NCBI GenBank assembly: GCA_963920665.1
Contig: OY987273.1
Span: 9,612,501-9,676,500, forward strand
DNA length: 64,000 bases
Direction of reading: 5' to 3'
Source of the DNA: Straminergon stramineum
Taxonomy: Eukaryota; Streptophyta; Bryopsida; Hypnales; Calliergonaceae
Shown here: positions 60,001 to 64,000 of the stretch, one piece after another
Position numbering within the stretch: position 1 is the stretch's first letter
Layout of the letters: every line of letters starts with the position of its first letter
Notes under the pieces: model-generated
Seen by the model: only the letters and a program-made list of their open reading frames with translations
Database searches by the model: none
Told to the model about the DNA's origin: nothing
Program-made: the position numbers and the translations under genes

Positions 60001-62721
60001 ATGAAAAAATGAATTTGGTAAGGTTAATGGATTATAATATTCTACAAGCCCGACCCTAGGTTCAAATTTAACATGCTATATTATCTGAATTATACAAAAT
60101 GTATTGCATGCTCTACATTGTGGTTCTCAGGGGTCCCGTATAGAATATGTGATTCAATCCACATCATTTTAACTAGAACATTTTGTTTCACTAGAACAAA
60201 TGTAAGTCTAATTGACAAACAATTTACTTAGACAGAGTCTTCAATTTCCCTGAACCTTTCTCTTGCCCTATTAGCTTCACTTTAATTTTGGTTATAATTA
60301 ATTAAATGACTCTGATAAAACCAATAGTGGGGGTACAAGGAGCTTCCTCTAATCCCTCCATTGGGTCCGACAGAAGTTTTTAGAGTACCTCAAGGTACCG
60401 CCACTTTTGGTAAGTCGAGGAACATTATTTATAATTTGCAGTTTTTTTTTCACGATTTTGTGATGAATTTTCCATAGTGTTGCATTTGATGTTGCCATAT
60501 GAGTTCCATTCAATGGAAGTTAAATTTCTAGATCTATAATTTTGAATAATATATAATAATGGGGAAGAATATTTTTATTTTATTTTTATTTATAATATTA
60601 TCACTAATGACTTCTTTTGTATTTTTTTGTAGTTACTAGAAGCATAAGTTTCTAAAGAAAAATGCAATTACTTGAGAGGATCTTCCTCCACTCTTATCTT
60701 TTTGGCTAGACAGGAGTTCATTAGAGTGCATGTACACCCCGAATCAACTTTGGACGTTCACTACAACTCATCTTACTAGTGGGGGTGGTATTTGGATTGC
60801 CCCCAAACATTCACTCACTCATTAGAGACAGAGCTTCGAAAGTCATTTGATGGCCTCAATGTCATTGACTTGGAAGTTCTTGAGTTTGTTGAATTCATTG
60901 ACACACAGAAGACGAGGGTAATTGCGAGGAGGATAGTTGTAGACAAAAAAAAGGAAGCCAAGGAAGAAGAGATTCGGAGAAACAAAGAAAAAAAAGAAAT
61001 AAAGCGTTCGGCGAAGTTGGTAGAGAAGGAAAGGGAGGTAGAGAAGGAAGGGAAGGGGAAGGGAAAAGGCAAGAAGAAGCTTGAAGGTGGTGGCTAAGTT
61101 CTAGTATCCTCTATGATGGACTAGAACTCTTAAATGCAAGGTGGACCTCGTAGTGTACTAAAGAGGAAGGTAGTACTTTCAAAGCTCACGGAAGACTTGG
61201 TTACTCAAGGTACAAATGTAATTGAGCTTGGTGATGATGACGAGGTGAACTTAGAGGACTTGATATTTAATGTCTCCATTGTTGAAGTCATGGATAATGT
61301 AAACATAGAGGGGTAGACATGCTATAGGGAGGTGATGGACTTTCTTAAAGAGGTAAATGTTTACTATTCTTGTTGTTGAAATGAATTATAGTATCGAATG
61401 ACATGAACATCTTTTATGACGTTTTCTGAAAATTTGGAAAACTTGTTGTTTGTAGTTGTTGGCAAGAAAGGCTCGCACACATGGCAGTAAATTAAACCCT
61501 GAACCACTTGTGGACCTCATTATTTTTGACTGCCAAGAGAATTTACCTGTCCCCAACATGTCTACTCCATTGCATGCAATGCTTGTGTGGAACTCATACT
61601 TGGAATATGTAGCCATGGAAATAGCATTTCTTTTTGTTGAGGATCATTTGTAGGACCATGGGTGCATAGTGGTGTTTCATTCATGGTGTGCTGATTCGAA
61701 GGGTGTCATTAAGGGTTTGTGTGAGACGTACTCAACATTGGTGATTAAAAAGGAGTGGATGGGCATGAACTGTGTGCACTTAATCTCACCATTGGACAAA
61801 ACCACCACAGTATAATTTTGCGATTCAGTCATTATTTCATTATTATTTGCTATTACATGTTGTTTTTGTTGTTGTTGATGTATTTTTTGTGTTCATGACT
61901 TCAGACTCTGAAGTTCGGCATCACCCTCCTAGTGAAGGACCTTGGGGAGAAAGGCAAGTCCAAGTTCTCTTTCGAACGCACAAAGTCTATGCATAAGGCA
62001 AAAGTAGACCTTTGAAGGGATGACATGTTGATTAATTATATGACTGAGGAAATCATATTGATGAACGACCGAATACCATGGCAGGGTGCTCGCAAAAAGG
62101 ACCCTAGATTCTTCCAGTTCATTATTGAGGGGACAACCATTGAAAGAGATTTGGTAGTAGATTGTACAACATCTATAGGTATGCTTTTAATTCAATGATT
62201 GTGAATTCAAATTTTCATTCTTGTGTTATGTTTATTTTCTAAGTTATTGATATTGTTTATCTTAGGTGTGTTGATTACTGCATGTCATGGTGCAGGGTGA
62301 CACATTGTGGCATTGGAGGACGATGAAGACATTTTCAAAGCCATCCTTGCACCCATGAAGAAGCCAACTCCAACTGTGGTGGAGACCAAAGACACAGAAC
62401 CGATATTGCTAGTTGAGGCTTGATAGGATCCGAATGCCATGACTATTGTGGCTCGGAAGTTTGTATAGAAGCCTAGACCTCGTAAGTAAGTTTATATAAT
62501 TTTGAATTCTATGTATGCAGATCTATTTCAATGTTCAATGAGTCTAACATTTCATATTTGGTGTTTGCAGATGTGAGGGATTGATGTCAATAGATGACTT
62601 CATGAAGAAACAAAGACTTGTCTTTAGTCTAGAAAAATCTTTTAGTCTTCCAGTGTATGCTGAGCAAATGGCATCAATGTTTGCACAGTTTGGTTGTTCT
62701 AAGCCAAAACCTCATAAATAA
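57017..62721 (+). pseudogene. multi-exon ParB-like / beta-class methyltransferase-like gene (broken)
   Basis: About ten exons, most bounded by GT-AG sites: 57017-57259 (uncertain), 57690-58200, about 58410-58656, 58774-58966, 59093-59283, about 59387-59602, 59740-60018, 60633-61352, 61456-61812, 61905-62178, 62266-62481 and 62571-62721. An acidic start is followed by MVRPTLSSDLLKLEQEF and FFVCDGNHRLQA (58508-58522), which resembles the ParB/sulfiredoxin fold (R, then DGxHR). A K/E-rich helix is at 60950-61090. Then DLIIFDCQEN (61513-61542) stands at the place of an amino-methyltransferase DPPY motif, followed by CIVVFHSW, and last VVDCTTSIG-VLITACHGAG...HIVALEDDEDIF as the SAM-binding motif. 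Motif IV before motif I is the beta-class order. DCQE in place of DPPY and at least eight in-frame stops (such as GAG-TGA-HIV) argue against activity. Named functions are inference. Confidence 0.65.
60321..60410. mobile_element. GTAC-core foldback element, copy 4
   Basis: Ends CCAATAGTGG/CCACTTTTGG, inner GGGGTACAAGG and CAAGGTACC, centre GGGTCCGACAGAAG. It lies in the intron 60019-60632 of the methyltransferase-like gene. Confidence 0.65.
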
Positions 62722-63127
62722 AGATATGCTCTTAATGTTCTGGATTTTATAGATGGGTTAGCATTTGAGGGTAGTGAGACTTTAGATTCATCCACCAATG
62801 AGGATTCCGCAACCAAGTCCACTACGACTTAGACTCGTGAAATTGACATATCTCATGAGTCACCCTATTTTGTTTTGTTTTTCATTATGATTGGATTTGT
62901 GTGTTTTATGGCTACATCTTTTGCGTCATTAATTTCCCATTATACTATTGCATTAGGTATTCTTTGTAAAAATCTAATAGAATTGTTTGTTCTAATAAAA
63001 AAATCAAAAGGAAGATTGTAAGTGACATAAATATTTTCAATGTAACCCAAGTTTCTTGAAAAAATATATTATCTACACCCACGATTATAGGTCCTTCATC
63101 CCTTTTTCCAAAAAAATTATTTTCCAC
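62722..63127. other. 3' flank of the methyltransferase-like gene
   Basis: No further exon recognised; a Ser/Thr-rich in-frame piece continues to about 62830 and may be part of the last exon. The rest is AT-rich. Confidence 0.45.
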
Positions 63128-63185
63128 TTGCAGGCTCATGGGCTCATAGGCTCACACTCATAGGCTCACATGCTAGCAACCTTGA
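63128..63185 (-). repeat. GAGCCTATGAG short tandem repeat, second site
   Basis: Inverse counterpart of 44300-44380, with the same GCTAGCATG edge. Confidence 0.6.
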
Positions 63186-63229
63186 TAAGGTCCCTACACT
63201 CTTATAGAAGACTCTTGTAATCTGTGATC

Positions 63230-63779
63230 TCAATTCAATGATTTATTTCTGAATTTTTTTTCTAAGATTCTTAACTAAATTCATCAACATAAAAAATTGT
63301 AAAATTAAAATCATTAGTGCCAAAATTTAAAGTTAAAAAAATTAGAAGCCCCAAAATCTAATATAGCAAGATGGAAGAATTTTTCTTTTTTTACTTTCAA
63401 TGCTAATATTCTATAATGTATATAGTCAAATGTATGTTTTCAAGATTACTACCACATTTTTATACTAGTCTAGTACAAATTCCTAGGCTTAGATATGCCA
63501 CAAAACGAATTTGTAATTTTTTTTCTCTTTGCAATAGAAATGGTAGTTTGGAGGGATATTTTATGGGAAAAAAAGCCTCAGAAGTTTAGGGGTGTAAAAT
63601 TTTCAAAAATCCTAGGCCTACATCAACAATTTGATCAACATTGTAAATTGGTAATCTACAAGATATGATATTATGAACCTTTCTAATTTCTATAAAATCA
63701 TTTGCAAAAAAGTCTTGAGATGAAATGTACTTGTAATCATTGGAGTATGATATACTTATTCCAATTGTTAAATTGAAGA
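63230..63779 (-). repeat. AACCCCTAAAG-family repeat, copy 6 (reverse), with flank
   Basis: Read in reverse, 63720-63230 follows 19590-20060 closely (for example AGAAAGGTTCATAATATCATATCTT, TAGGCCTAGGATTTT, ACTAGACTAGTATAAAA). The shared flank outside the repeat end shows that a larger unit was copied. Confidence 0.7.
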
Positions 63780-64000
63780 TACATATTAAAGTGCACTACA
63801 TGGTGACATGGTGCAAGATTTGAGGTGCTCATGTGAACCATATTCAATGTCATCACAAGATCACAACCCATGGAGAATTTTTGACCCTCAACAAAGAGGT
63901 GGAGATGCAGGCTCAAGGTATTAAAGATGGCAAGGCTCACAAATTGTTTTATCATAGAATGGAGGGGCATTGGAGTGTGCAACACAAGAAGTTTTTTCGG
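63780..64000 (+). pseudogene. fragment of the RING-type gene, C-terminal domain
   Basis: From about 63886 the plus strand reads LNKEVEMQAQG, then DGKAHKLF and GHWSVQHKKFFR at the window end. This matches residues in the 12490-12380 part of the leftward gene at 11783-15161. Upstream similarity fades and includes a stop near 63830. It runs out of the window. Confidence 0.8.

Overview
This window looks like nuclear DNA from a land plant or close streptophyte with a large, repeat-rich genome (a gymnosperm or fern lineage is plausible, but I cannot name the species). Supporting signs are plant-type telomeric repeats (CCCTAAA), GT-AG introns in an AT-rich background, CACTA-, hAT- and Mutator-type transposon debris, and stop codons whose spectrum fits decay of methylated cytosines. 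A run of exactly 200 N at 28028-28227 marks a scaffold gap. I see no ordinary host housekeeping gene, no rRNA and no functional tRNA. Almost everything recognisable belongs to mobile elements.

Layout. 1-1195: 3' part of a retroelement-like repeat (copy A; relatives at 31858-35340 and 46849-48316). 1840-2046: a complete 207-bp CACTA foldback element. 2749-5284: broken gene ending in a domain I recognise as DUF7869-like, with a tRNA-like remnant behind it; a second copy of this unit lies at 38160-39920. 6917-27921: a region bounded by inverted CAGGGTTGAC ends that may be one 21-kb composite hAT element. It holds two broken leftward genes (a hAT transposase, and a long coiled-coil/RING-H2 protein with a CKKYVKM cysteine domain) and two intact rightward genes (a second CKKYVKM protein with a Gly/Tyr/Ser tail, and a protein-kinase-like protein). 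Each of the four starts is preceded by a CpG-rich array of GTCCGC/GCGGAC motifs, and the same motif lies next to both ends. A Penelope-like reverse transcriptase fragment with telomeric repeats, flanked by 209-bp direct repeats, sits in the middle at 16064-19051.

28228-45300 holds further repeats: copies of an AACCCCTAAAG-ended family, a retroelement with a 663-codon broken ORF (31858-35340), a 57-bp minisatellite (37437-37985), and an old, CpG-depleted copy of the CKKYVKM gene start with its array (41230-44290). 45715-51098 is a leftward Mutator-like (DDE) transposase gene with one clear intron, split by retroelement copy C. 51260-57000 has no gene I can support but carries three members of a small foldback family. 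57017-62721 is a rightward gene of about ten exons that encodes a ParB-like DGNHR domain, a K/E-rich helix and a beta-class amino-methyltransferase-like domain; it is broken by stops. The window ends in a second fragment of the RING-type gene (63780-64000).

The two observations I rate highest are the composite element whose unrelated genes share one array-type upstream region, and the intron-bearing ParB/methyltransferase gene, an architecture familiar from phage and bacteria rather than plants.
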